Source: Saccharina japonica
Taxonomy: Eukaryota > Sar > Phaeophyceae > Laminariales > Laminariaceae
DNA: 64,000 nt
Reading direction: 5' to 3'
Assembly: GCA_008828725.1 (NCBI GenBank)
Contig: MEHQ01001561.1
Location: 361,435-425,434 of the forward strand
Shown: one piece after another, positions 32,713 to 44,154 of the stretch
Numbering within the stretch: the first letter of the stretch is position 1
How the letters are laid out: each line of letters opens with the position of its first letter
The notes under the pieces: model-generated
The model's database searches: none
Seen by the model: the letters and a program-made list of their open reading frames with translations, nothing else
What the model was told of the DNA's origin: nothing
Program-made: the position numbers and the translations under genes

Positions 32713-35700
32713 TCAAGCGCAGTGCTTCTTGAGAAAGTCGGCGGCATTTAGCAGGGACTCTATGCCGCAGGAACCCGTCCCCTTGGCGAACATGCCATGA
32801 ATGCACCCCTTGCTTTGGACCTCCTCCACCTGAAGAGAGCGTGCAAGCGAGCAAGACAGGGAACAAAAATGTTGAGATTTAGTACCAATCTTGGGAGTTC
32901 CCTCGCCTCAATCAGAGGCATTCGCAATGAAAGGGTTTGTCGGCGCCGGATCACCAGTCACAGAACGAAGTACGTACATGCTTCAAAGGAACTTGTCACT
33001 CCTAACGTAGATGAAGATCTATCACGACATAACGAAACGGACACAGCAGTGACGGCGTTTATCATTCCCTGCTACGTATTTCGTCGGGAAACGTTGGCCC
33101 AATCTGCTACAGCCGCAGTAGCAGCCTTCACCAAAGTTCCCACCGTCATGCAGCACATAAACGAGAGACGAGACTCATGACGGGAAGTTGCCGAAAACGA
33201 AATTCGCCACAAAAAACAAACGACACGAGTAAACATTGTTTTTAGCACAATAGTTGTTGTAGCTGGACCAGGCGAAGTGCTGTTGCGGTGGATTGTAGCT
33301 CCGTAACTATTGTGGTGTACTCGTACAACACTCGAAACAATTGACGGCAGCCGGAGTAGCTCACAGTCGTACCAGGGTACGCAACGGTCGGCAAAGCGCA
33401 AAATCCCCTCAAGGTTACGGCGCTACTGCTTCACACTGTTGATAAGGATAATGCAAAAACGCCTCCGGCGAATGAGTTATGACACAAGCAAGCAGCTGGA
33501 GAGTGCTGTTTTTATCAATCTCGTGATTAGCCTACGCAATTACATAACAATGTGCTCGAGTGTTCGGCCCCCTCCTTCGGTGCCTTCTCTCTCTCTCTCG
33601 TGATGGTACGTGTACGTATACGTACGAAGTAGGAGCTAACTCAAGCTGAACGACCCACGTTCTGCCAGTCACGAAGGTCGTTTACATTATCAACTCGACT
33701 GTCATGTATTTCGCCATCATCAGTGGAAGAGAGCGGCATAGCCATCTTTTTAGTTAAGATCATACGAGTGGCGCTAGCGGCGAAGATGTGTCTCCGCCAA
33801 CCACAGGCCTTCAAAAAGGTCTATAATGGCCAGTTATTTTTTTTTTTCTAAACGAGCCGGTTCCAGGTACCCCAAGGCATACGTGAAGAAATTAACGCGC
33901 AAATATTCGAGGATTGACTGCGCAAGGTCAATATTAAGTAGAATACAACGCGCCAAAAAACGATAGTACGCTGAAACTAAGAAATTTCAAGACAACTATG
34001 CAAACAACACATGCTGTCCGCACAAAGTCCAAATGTTCACGCCGTCCTTGTGAGATAACTCCTGAATTTTTGCACACGTGTTTCGCGAGTCCTGGTCGAC
34101 CCGTTTTTGTTTTTTTCCGCCAGGAATTTGTGATTCGTTAAGGCCCAAATATCCCAAAAAAACAAACAAAAAAAAAATCTGGCGAAAACAAAAATAACCC
34201 CCGTCCGGAAACGGGTTAGCGGGAGTTCATAAGTTCATATAACACGTGTGCAAAACTTCAGGATCTATCTCCCAAAACAAGCGTGAATTTCCGACTCTTT
34301 TTTAAAAAAACTTTTTTTGTTGGGTTCACCTTGAACCAGCCTGTAGGCCTCCTCTGCCCCCTGGCCCTAGCTTCTGCCTTACAGGTATTGTCAACAAGAG
34401 CATTGGTAGCGTGGACGAAACAAATACCAAGGGCGCAAGGGCAGCGCAAACCACGCGCCAGGGAAATGACCTAGCAGGGAATTCACACGTACGACTGAGT
34501 AGATTATTGCTCCTACGGACACACAAAAACGTAATTACCTCAAATGCCTGGACATTTCCAGGCATTATTTAATTCATATTATTTTTCAAGACATTACTTA
34601 ATTTTGACACAAGAGAGACACGATATACTGGAGTATTATTGTACTGTTGCCGGCTATCTCCCAGGCGTTTATCGTTGCGATTGCCAGAGCTGCAGCGAAA
34701 CGCACGCTTTCGGCATTAAAGCCTGGGTTGCAGCCGCGTGTGTACACTTTTCCCCGAGGGTCCTCACCTTTTGACCGGCGTTTGCAATGTTCCGCCCCAT
34801 CTGTGCGATCTCATCCCAAAGGACTTCGTGCTCTGCTCGCAAAAGTAGCGTCGGTGGGAGTCCGCGGAGCAGTCGCTTGGAGGCCCTGCGGTCGCGTGTC
34901 CAGGCCATCGCAGAGGTTGCAAGCGGTAAAGTGGCACAAATCGCACCACGCCGGCCATCCAAGTTAAACGTCAGTAAAAAAACGACGCGAGTTGGCGTGC
35001 GTGCTGTCGGTGCACAAAATCTCAGTTCCCAAACACGCGGGTAAAATGTTCCATCACATGATTCGCGCGCGCATCCAACACATCGTTAGGGCCAAGACGA
35101 GGCATGCAGCAGCATCGGCTTCTCCAGCGAAGTGCGAAAAAGGAGGAAAAAAGGGGTGCGGGGGCACTCGCAGAGTAAACTGATATCACCGTCGAAAAAC
35201 CGCGAAAACAAATATCAATTCGCACGCCAGAAAGGAGTTGGGGGGGGGTGTACTTCATATCCATGCATGGTCGTAGTCGTATGACCATAGACCCTCGCAT
35301 CCCTACAATGCCGGGACGGAGTATGTCGGGTTTTCACCGACCAGGCTGACATTGCTAGCACCAAGCGCGAAGCGCCGTGAGGTGTTCCGCGAGTCGCTTG
35401 AAGGGTGAGCTGCATCCTACTGAGAACCGTTTGTGAGGCGGACTTGCATATGGATGCCAGCTTCATTGAGTGGGGGGGGGGGGGTGAGCCGCGTTGCATG
35501 TCTAACCGAGCCTGGAAAGAGCCGTCTTCGAAGAGGGCGCGGACGTCAAACCTTATGGAATTCGCTCGCTCATGAGGGCACGGAAAAAAAAACAGCACCC
35601 GCTGACAATGACAGGGGTAGAAAATAATATCGGCGCTGTCACGAGAAAACACAGTGTCCAAGAGGAAATCAGAGCGGAAAGGTAGACCGCACTACGTAGC

Positions 35701-38700
35701 TGATGTTGAGTCCGGGCTCCTAGAATAACTGTGCCGTGTATCAGCCCATTCTTTTACGGCGTCCATGGGGCATACAGGCGAGCACCAAGGACAGGGCTGG
35801 CGTGAAACGTTCGACACAGCCTCGGTGTGCACCCACGACTCCTAAACAATATGAATACCACTTCAAAGTACTTAGGGTCTTTCTTATCGAGCAACTTTTC
35901 CCCGAAATTTCCAAATATTGTTTTCGTGCAATTTTTAGGATTTCCATATTTTCTAAAAATATGTGCAAATATTGGAATGCGAACCCTTCCAAATATTTTG
36001 TCCTCTGTTAAAATTCCAAAAATTACAAATAAATCCTGTTTTTCTTGCCCATTTTCCTGTTTTTTTTGGGGAAAGAAAATGGAATTTTTGGGGAAAAGTT
36101 GTTTGTTAAGAACGACCCTTAGAGGGCTTGTTCTTCGTCACAAAACGAGTACAAACATATAAACAGCTAGCATGCCAAACACAGCAGACAGCGGGGACAA
36201 CTCGGCGATCACGGCGACAAACAAAAAAAAACAGCAGAAATGGAGGCCTTGCCTGATGGGAGACGCCAGTGGGCGCAGTCCGTCGCTTTTCTTCCTCAGA
36301 TAATAATCCCAGTACCCTTTCATCTGTGAGCCCTCCAACCCATAACCTGTAGCACGAAAAAAAAAGGCATTTGCAGCACGAAAAGAGGTACCCCGTAGGC
36401 GAGGCATCACGAAACGTGTTCAAGGGGGCGGGACGTGACTGCATGAGCGGCACAGCAAGTACAGCGAGCAGGAAAAAAAAGAAGAGACAGCGAAAGGCAC
36501 CATGTATAAACATACTTCGTATGTACCCGTCTCCAAGACGAATCTGGCGGAATCCTTAAAAGCCGGCGCTTCGCGCTTGGTGCAAGCAATGTCTTGCCTG
36601 GTCGGCGAAAACCCGACATGCTCCGTCCCGGCATTGTAGGGATGCGAGAGTCTATGATCATACGACTACGACCGTACATGAATACCTGGTATGAAGTATA
36701 CCCCCCCCCCCCAGCTCCGCCTCGAAAGGGATGCGTGGTCAATGGTCAAATGACTAAGGCAAGCAACAAATGAGTACGCACCCCCCAGCCCCCTTTCCCC
36801 TCGCTCTCACCGGTCCAGTATCTGTTGTAGCTCCGCCAACCCCCGTCTCCGCCGTCCAAGCCCTGTTTGGCATGCTCGTAGCTGAGTGGAGGGGAGGCCG
36901 CCACGACGGCGCACAGTTCCTTTTTTCTGGCGTAGGGAAACCATGATCTTCCCATTTGTAACGCTGCGCCCGCCGGTGTCATCCGTGACCGCCGTAAAAC
37001 CACCAACCATGGATAGACGTGGTGAGGGGAGAGGAAGCAATGTTGTAAACCGGAGAGCGCCATCGCGTGCCGCTCGCTCGTTACATCGTGGAGAATTAAA
37101 TATTAAAAAAATAAAATAAAAAACAACAGCTGTGAGATCGAGGATATCGTCGAAACTCATCTTGGCTAATAGCTGAGTGTGATACTTCGATCAAATATGT
37201 AGCATGACAAGTTTTTTTTTTTTTATGGTGCTCACGGATGGTCATCATGGGTGATATGATTTTTGATGGCGACCAAGGGCGGTGCTCATGGATGCAGACC
37301 ATGAACGGTACTGCGTGGCGAGCAAGCAAGCCCAAACGTAAGGACAATCACGACATGGAGTAAGCATAGCCCGTCATCATGTTGCGTGAATTTCAAACGG
37401 TGGGCGTCAAGTATAGCATCAACTACCTACCGGGTACTGTTTTACCCAGGTTTTTATAATACCCGAGTTCACCCACGATTCTACCCGGGTAGGACGGGGT
37501 GGCGAGTATATTGTAGTAAAACCCCCCACTACTATATCCGTCTGCATATCAAGTATTCTGGTATTTGTATACTCGGGTAGAAGTGCTCTTGGCATTGATC
37601 CCAATACCATACCCGCGAAACTCCCCACCCTACCGAACACCCCCCTGTAAAGCGTGTTTTTTGCCTTCGAGGGGTGCCTCCTAATTGTTTGGAGGGCTCC
37701 TGACTTGATTATAGTATAGACGCATGCTACGGCGGTAGAGGTGCACCACTTTTTTTTCCGAGGTTATGATAATCACTTGATTATAGTATAGGACCTCTAT
37801 ACCTCACTCAAAAACTGATTTTGGAGGGGAAAAAAAGTGCTACATACCCGATGAACAATGCTATGGCCTTGAGTATACAACGAAGACTATTTATTGCATC
37901 AGAAAATATTGAAATTGAAAAGTTCCGACGATTTCGGGTTAAGGAGGCTTTAATGCGTCATTTCAGAAAACGTTTCTGCCAAAAAAAGGTAAACCTTATA
38001 CCCTATACCTCTATCGAAGCACGCGTCTGAACAATGTCTCTAGACCTATAGCGAACCCAAAAAATTGGCAACCAAAAACAAAACTGAATATTTCCGCGTC
38101 CTACTACTCTTAGGTACAGAACGAACAATATAGTAAAAACATAAAAGGATTTTTGAAGTTAACGCAGGGTTTCTTTCGAGTAAACGCAAGGTTTCGATAG
38201 CAGCAGTGAAAAAGTCCACAGCAGTAAGGTGTAAATGCCCGTGGGTTTCCGCGCGAACAGGCGTTTTCGCTGTTGTCACCTGCGGCCAGGGCCAGGTTGC
38301 CCCCGCTCGACTCTCCCACGAAGGCCATCCTTGTCCGGTCACCCCCTAAAGTCCAGATGTTCTTCCTAACCCACTGCACCGCCGCAAGACAGTCCTGGAA
38401 ATAGACAAAATAAAATACGACGAAGCACAAAACAAAACCATCACACGCGCGCCTAAGAATGCGATACGAGCGAAGGACAGGCTGGAAGAAACATACAAAC
38501 AAAATACGACGAAACACAAAACAAAAACATAACACGCGCGCGGAAGAATACGATAGCGAGGGCCAGGCCAGGCCGTATAGCTGTTCGGTGCCTGCCGCGG
38601 ATACGTTCTATACAGCAAGTACACCACGGTGTGGTGTCGTAGGTCTTCCTTGTTCGCAATGGCCCACCCATCAAAGCTATAATAGGCCGAGCATAATGTT

Positions 38701-41700
38701 CCTGGTGCACACGAGCTACGCCACGCACGCGAACCTCGCACTGCGGTCGACAACTAATTTCCTCCTCTCCGTCAACCCAGCCCATTATTTTCGTCAACAC
38801 AATAAAAGGCGTTGAGTTCGTACAGTGGTGGGTGCTATCGTTTTTCAGAGCTCGATTTTTCCAGATCGGCAAGATTGCCAATACCGAACTTAACCCATTC
38901 AAAACTGAAAAAAAAACACACTATTTCCAAGTAGTTTCAATACCGAACTTAACTCATTCAGAGCTGAAAAAAATACCCCACACTATTTCCAAGTAGTTTG
39001 TCCCCAAATATGTGTGTGGGACCAGTTCTTAAGGAGTTGAAGTATTTTTTCGGAAATATCTGGTCGATAATCTTCCCAAAAAAATAGTGTTCGACTTTAG
39101 CACCCTTAGACCCTTGTAAAAAAACCGAGCGCCGAAGAACGATCGCGTCCACCGCTGTGCGAACACAGCGCTCTCTGCGGATACGTCCAACTCTTACCCC
39201 GCGAGAGGCTGGCCTCGAGTGAACTGAATCGTGGCGTGATGATGCTTCCAAAAACAGCCAGCCAAGCAGCAAGCACACAGCAGGGAGGGTTGAACGCCCA
39301 TCGCGGTGTTGTCTTTCTGTTATTTTAGTACTCTCGTGACACTCGGTTCGTCGAAATTTAAAAACAATCCCATCAACGTGATCCTTCGGGAAACCACCTG
39401 CCGTCAAGCCTTAGCCCAACGAATATATCGATCGTCGCCACAGCAGCGAACAGCAAGATATACCCGCTTCGAGCCCCGCACGAGCAAGACTGGCCTGTCA
39501 GCGGGGCTTGGGTACGAATAATTCTACCATACAGCAGTGATAGCTCTCCAAAGCAACATAGAATGCGGAGGGGAGAGAGAGAGCCCGATATTTGACCCCG
39601 GGCCTGAGTTACAAAAGAGAGGGAACTGGAGGAGTAGAACAAATATACCACCAGGTATTACGGGACACCATAGTGAATACTAGTAAATAGGACCTACCGT
39701 ATAAACAAAAACCAATATATTTACCTGTTTTTACTAACAATATTTGGTCCTACTTACTACTGTCCCCCGTCATAGATAGGACGAGGGAAACAAAATGAAC
39801 AAAACATACAAGGGTAGGGTTAGGGTTAGGGTATCAAGAGGCAACCGTTCAGTACCAGCAAGCCAAGCTCGGTCGTCGTTACGCCGATCTATTCATCACC
39901 GAACTTACTTGCACGGGAACCGGGAACTTGACCTCCGGAGAAAGACGATAGCCGACCGAAACTAGAATCATGCCGCTTGCCTCCGCTAGGTCCCTCGATA
40001 TGGCTTCGTGCGACTCGACGGAGCCGAACATCCAACCGCCTCCTGCCAAACGTATGGTCGGTCATAAGAGGGCATACATGCAGACAAGGAGCAGATAAAC
40101 TAGTTTATCACAACAGTAGTAGTAGTACACGTAGTCAGAGTAGTAAGGGTAGTGGTAGTTGGCAGTTGTATGGTACTGTAGCAGCAGCAGCAGCAGTAGT
40201 AGCCGTAGGAGCAGTAACCGTAGCAGTAGCCGTAGCAGTAGCAGAAACTGAAGCAGAAACCGTAGCAGTAGCCGTAGCAGTAGCAGTAGCAGAAACTGAA
40301 GCAGAAACCGTAGCAGTAGCCGTAGCAGTAGTAGTAGCAGTACGAGCGTAGCAATACGAGCGTAGCAGTAGCAGCAATACCGGTAGCAGATCCTGCTGCA
40401 CAACACACAAACACAACACAACAAACAAAAGCACACAAAACATTTCGAAAAACGGAAAACGACCTCCGTATAAATGATCGTACCGTGCATCCAGAACAGC
40501 ACGCCCTTGGAGGTGCGAGAGCTCCCCGACGCGCTGCCGGACGGAACGTATATCCTGAGCGGAACCTCACCGTTCTTCACGGCAAGCGTAACGTCGTGTA
40601 CCTTATCAAAGCAGAGGGAAGAGGGACAGATGCGGCAGATGGGACAGCGGAAGGCGCAGACGAAAATCAACGAACACACGTGTTGTCAGGTGCGGAAAAG
40701 GCACAACAAGGTATATACGTCGAGGGTATACACCAAAAACAACAAAAACGGCCTCACACTCCTGAAAGGGTCAGAACGAAAAACAAAAGCGGCGGGATAT
40801 AGGTTTTCGGCACGAATTTTAAAACATAATTTTCTCTGACGAATATTGCTTACATCACTGTAGTCTGGTCCCCTCCCCCCGCTGTATAGATCTCGGGGGG
40901 AAAATAGTCGTTTCGGATTTGGTGTTTGGTGGACGCTCGGGTTCGACGGTATTTCTTTCACCCCAACCAAAAGCCACCAACAATAGGAAACCGTGCCTTA
41001 GTGAAAGAGAGCCGCCCCAGGGTACAGTTATGTACGCAGCATAACGGAGAGCACGCGCTACGGGCAGCTGTTCACTAAAGCAGTACAGCAGTAGCGGTCG
41101 ACACAGATTGATAAAAACTGTGATGATTTTAGTAGCGGTCGACACGGATTGATAAAAAAAGTATTTTTACATTTTGATGGCTTGGAAACATTGATCGATC
41201 CGGTAAAGCTACAGTCCTCCCAATCCGACCCATCCAAATGCAATCCATCAAATCTGCATCCCAATAAACTCCGGCCAATCCGCTCCATACAATCAATGCC
41301 GTCTAGTCAACTCCGTCCAATCCACTCCGTTCAATTAACTTCGTCCAATACACTCCACCCGATTCACTTCATCCCAATAAACTTCCTCTAAACCGTTCCA
41401 TACAATCAACGCCGTCTATTAATAGTCAACTCCGTCCAATCCACCCCGTCCAATTAACTACGTCCAATACACTCCATCCAATAATTCATTTCGTCCAATC
41501 CACTCCCTCCAATCCATCCCGACCAACCCAAATCGTCCAACCCACTTCGTCCAATCAACACTATCCAATGCAGTAGGTCCAACTCAGTCCACTCAATCCA
41601 TTCCCCCATCCAACCAATCCCGTCCAAAGCACTCCCCATGCTCGACTAAGGCGCAGCGAATACTCTCCCCGCCCGCACAAACTGCTGTACTAAATGACGA

Positions 41701-44118
41701 CTGGGGCAATGAGACCTTTCCAGGCGTTCAAACCCAAAAACTGGAAGCAAAACGACTATTTAAAAAAGAAACAATTTTTCCGAGCGATGTAATACGTCGC
41801 TCGGTTACGACACTAGCACAGAAGACGTAGCTGGAACTTTCTCAGAAACTTCTACAAAGTGCACCCCTCTGGTGCGGCAGCCACAGCCCACGTAAGAAGT
41901 GCGAAAAACACACACACACACACACACATACATACACACATACACAAATACACACATACACACACGGCACTTTCATACCCTTTACGATACCGCCATCTCA
42001 CAGCGGCAGATTGAGATCTAGATCATGTATTCGCAGAGAACGCATGCTACGGTAGCCTGCATGCAGGTGCGCCATGTTTTGCCTTCCGAGGGTGGTCACT
42101 TAAGGAGCTCTATACTATTAGCAAGTAAAAAACTGATTTTGGGGGAAAAATAAAAGTGCCACGTATATACGTACCCGATGAACAATCCCATGGTATTAAA
42201 TACAAAATGAAAAAAATTGCATCACAAGCAAGTCACAAGAATGAAACTCCGACGATTTTGGGCTAATTCATTCAGAACTGAAAAAAATAACCCACACTAA
42301 TTCCAAGTAGTAGTTTGTCCCCAAATTCGTGGGACCAGTTCTTGAGGGGTTAAGGAGGCTTTACTAGGTCGTTCAGAAAACGTTTCAGCCAAAAAAAGGT
42401 ATACCTCCACCTCTATCGTAGCACGCGTCACACTCTGGGACGAATGAATGAATGCCTGAAACGTAAGAAAATACATATTAACAGTATTACTGTCATATCG
42501 TATCTCAGTAAAACCTGAGTTCTCGACGCTCGTGCCTCGTGCTTCCTTTCCGTACACCGCATGCCCCCCGCCGTCATGTTTGTGGTTATTCATGTACGTA
42601 TTATAATTTCATTTTGTTTCAAGACAATACGTTTATATGTTACCAGGTATGTATATATACATATATCCTCTCGGTCCCTTGGCATCGTAAACTGCCTGTT
42701 GCATTGCGGACCTTATTCCTCCGTCCTTAGCTTCGCCGGCGGCCTGGGCCGACGGCGAAGTCCCCTTGTAATCTACAAAATATTCAGAAATTTGACCACG
42801 TACAGAACGCGTTAACCGCTCCCTAAACGTTACACAAAAATAGCAGTAGACAAGGCTCTCCTTCGGGATTGTGGGCATGGCTTGAAATTCCGGGGGCGTC
42901 GCAAGCTGAAAGGGGAGAACGCCTTCGGGATTGTGGCTGACTTGAAACCCCGGTGGTGGTCACAAGCTGAAAAGGGAGTTCTAGAATACAGCAGGCGTTC
43001 GTCCCTCGTACCAGCTACGTCGTACGTAGCCACCGGACAAGAACGCAAGAACATAAAAAAGGTCTTGAGAGCTGACGGAAAAAGGAAGCCACCAAGAAAG
43101 TCATCAAGGACAGCGACACCGACCAGCCCAAACAAGTTTATAGGCAGTTCTCAAGAGCTTGCCACGTACCAGGTATTGGACACCACAGCAGTTGACGCAC
43201 GCTGCGTACGAGGCGAAGCAGTGCATCGCCAACCATTGGTGATCGGGTTAGGGCTAGGGTACCGTCGTATACACCCCGTTCAAGACCATCCGGTTTAAGA
43301 CCATCCGGTTTAAGGCCATCCGGTTTAAGACCATCCGGTTTAAGACCATCCGGTTTAAGGCCGTCTGGTTTAAGGCCGTCCGGTTTAAGGTCGTCCGGTG
43401 TAAGACCATCCGGTTTAAGACCATCCCGTTTAAGACCGTCCGGTTTAAGACCATCCGGTGTAAGACCATCCGGTTTAAGACCATCCCGTTCAAGACCGTC
43501 CGGTTTAAGACCATCCGGTTTAAGACCTTTCGGTTTAAGACCATCCGGTTTAAGACCGTAGTGGAGATAAGACCAGGTAAAAATCGGCTCAACCCATACA
43601 GAACTGAAAAAATGTCCCACACTAACTCCAAGTAGTTTGTCCCCAAACTCGTGGGATCAGTTCTTGAGGGGTCAAGTCACAAGGAAAATAACTACTTGCG
43701 AAATAGTATGGCCAGTAGTAAAATATAAGACCATAGAAGAGATGAGACCACGTTTTTGGGTTTGTCGCGGTGTGGTCTTAAACGGGGTACACCACTACCA
43801 CTGTAAATATTATTCGTCTCGTACAAATAAACCCTCAGCCATGCGTACATAGGGTCGAACAAGTGGTAAAAAAGCCCTCAAGAATGAGGAAAAGAGACAA
43901 CTTTTGCTGCTTCGTGAAATACTTTTACCTCGTCCATATCTCCTTCGAGGAGCCGAGCCCCCATGGACATAAACTTCTCCACCTCAGCGCGTCTCGCTTG
44001 CATGGCCTGTTGTGGCGTCTCGTGGAGCGCCTTCGGGAAGTACGCAGGGTTGAAGAGTGAACGGAACTTGCTCGTCTCGAACATTCGAGAAACGAGCCAT
44101 AGGTCCATAGAGACTTCC
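32713..44118 (-). CDS. HSL-family alpha/beta hydrolase (carboxylesterase/lipase)
   Basis: Eight minus-strand exons join in phase: 44118-43929, 40601-40484, 40042-39909, 38394-38280, 36963-36811, 36346-36253, 34885-34768 and 32829-32713 (stop TGA). The product is about 345 residues, usual for the hormone-sensitive-lipase family. Motifs in order: PLRIYVP; the oxyanion-hole motif HGGGWMFGS, formed exactly across a splice junction; GYRLSPEVKFPVPVQDCLAA; the nucleophile elbow FVGESSGGNLALAA; YWDYYL then ASPIRA; GLPPTLLLRAE; and the active-site His in CIHGMF. The position of the catalytic Asp reads Glu (HEVLWDE, codon GAA at 34827-34825). The intron after 36253 appears to start GC (AG|GCAAGG). The reaction is probably hydrolysis of a carboxylic ester, substrate unknown. 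Exon 1 opens in phase 2, so an upstream exon is likely unless its internal ATG (codon 4) is the start. No signal peptide is seen. Confidence 0.85.
32830..34767 (-). other. Last intron of the hydrolase gene
   Basis: About 1.9 kb between GTGAGG and CTTCAG on the minus strand. It holds AT-rich DNA and short frames on both strands with no recognisable domain. Confidence 0.5.
35235..35475 (-). mobile_element. Rep-A partial copy in hydrolase intron
   Basis: ATGACCATAGACCCTCGCAT and AATGCCGGGACGGAGTATGT, bounded by poly-G tracts at 35240 and 35472. It lies between the exons at 36346-36253 and 34885-34768. Confidence 0.75.
35873..36121. mobile_element. MITE family 5, copy 3
   Basis: TAGGGTCTTTCTTATCGAGC at the left, TTGTTAAGAACGACCCTTAG at the right. 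It lies in a hydrolase intron. Confidence 0.8.
36563..36790 (+). mobile_element. Rep-A partial copy in hydrolase intron
   Basis: GGCGCTTCGCGCTTGGTGCA through AATGGTCAAATGACTAAGGC with poly-C tracts. It lies between the exons at 36963-36811 and 36346-36253. Confidence 0.75.
37090..37170 (-). repeat. MSFDE repeat, copy 2
   Basis: The minus strand starts ATGAGTTTCGACGATATCCT, which would encode MSFDDILDLTAVVFYF. It lies in a hydrolase intron. Confidence 0.65.
37719..38028 (+). mobile_element. MITE family 2, copy d
   Basis: GACGCATGCTACGGCGGTAG at the left and CTCTATCGAAGCACGCGTCT at the right. The interior keeps GGGTTAAGGAGGCTT intact, that is, without the TTAA element found at this spot in copies e and g. 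Confidence 0.8.
38890..39040 (+). mobile_element. TTAA palindromic mini-elements, tandem pair
   Basis: TTAACCCATTCAAAACTG starts a truncated copy (38890-38940). TTAACTCATTCAGAGCTG (38949) starts a complete one, ending GACCAGTTCTTAAGGAGTTG near 39040. Confidence 0.7.
39555..39640 (+). mobile_element. SINE body fragment
   Basis: GACCCCGGGCCTGAGTTAC within a purine-rich stretch matches the SINE body. Head and tail are missing. Confidence 0.4.
39656..39776. mobile_element. MITE family 4, copy 4
   Basis: ACGGGACACCATAGTGAATA at the left, CTTACTACTGTCCCCCGTCA at the right. It lies in a hydrolase intron. Confidence 0.7.
39812..39836 (+). repeat. Short interstitial telomere-type tract
   Basis: GGGTAGGGTTAGGGTTAGGG; no element ends are recognised around it. 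Confidence 0.7.
40120..40380 (+). repeat. AGC/AGT-rich tandem tract
   Basis: GTAGCAGTAGC units interrupted by GAAACTGAAGCAGAAACC. It lies in the intron after the 40601-40484 exon. The poly-Leu-like and Tyr-rich frames it creates are not genes. Confidence 0.8.
41190..41640 (+). repeat. Diverged CCAATCCACTCCGTCCAAT minisatellite
   Basis: Roughly 10-bp units of the TCCAATCCAC type over about 450 bp, with many substitutions, so old. It lies in a hydrolase intron. Confidence 0.8.
41910..41966 (+). repeat. CA microsatellite
   Basis: (CA)n with CATA interruptions. Confidence 0.85.
42040..42429 (+). mobile_element. MITE family 2, copy e, with nested TTAA element
   Basis: ACGCATGCTACGGTAG at the left and CTCTATCGTAGCACGCGTC at the right. 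A TTAA palindromic element occupies 42263-42353, between GATTTTGGGCTAA and TTAAGGAGGCTT. Copy d (37719-38028) shows the uninterrupted GGGTTAAGGAGGCTT. Confidence 0.85.
42855..43070 (+). repeat. Dispersed repeat X, copies 3 and 4
   Basis: Two units of about 70 bp head to tail (CCTTCGGGATTGTGG occurs twice), then the shared AATACAGCAGGCGTTCGTCC flank also seen after 4760. Confidence 0.65.
43265..43560 (+). repeat. 15-bp minisatellite
   Basis: About 19 copies of GGTTTAAGACCATCC with few changes. Multiples of three give DGLKP-type frames on the minus strand. It lies in the first placed intron of the hydrolase gene. Confidence 0.9.
43589..43675 (+). mobile_element. TTAA palindromic mini-element, copy 5
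   Basis: CTCAACCCATACAGAACTG at the left, ATCAGTTCTTGAGGGGTCAA at the right. Confidence 0.75.
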
Positions 44119-44154
44119 CTGCGGGTAAAAAAACGAGCATTGATGGTGGCGGTG

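Noticed and set aside
38346..38753. A separate minus-strand gene at 38.4-38.9 kb
   Set aside because: The protein-like part (DCLAAVQWVRKNIW) belongs to the hydrolase exon 38394-38280; the remainder is intron with internal near-duplicate words (ACACGCGCG, ACAAAACAAAA).
40062..40679. A 205-codon minus frame read as one protein
   Set aside because: Only its part at 40601-40484 is a hydrolase exon; the rest is microsatellite and intron.
43138..43646. DGLKP repeat protein on the minus strand
   Set aside because: It is a translation of a 15-bp minisatellite lying in an intron; multiples of three keep all frames open.
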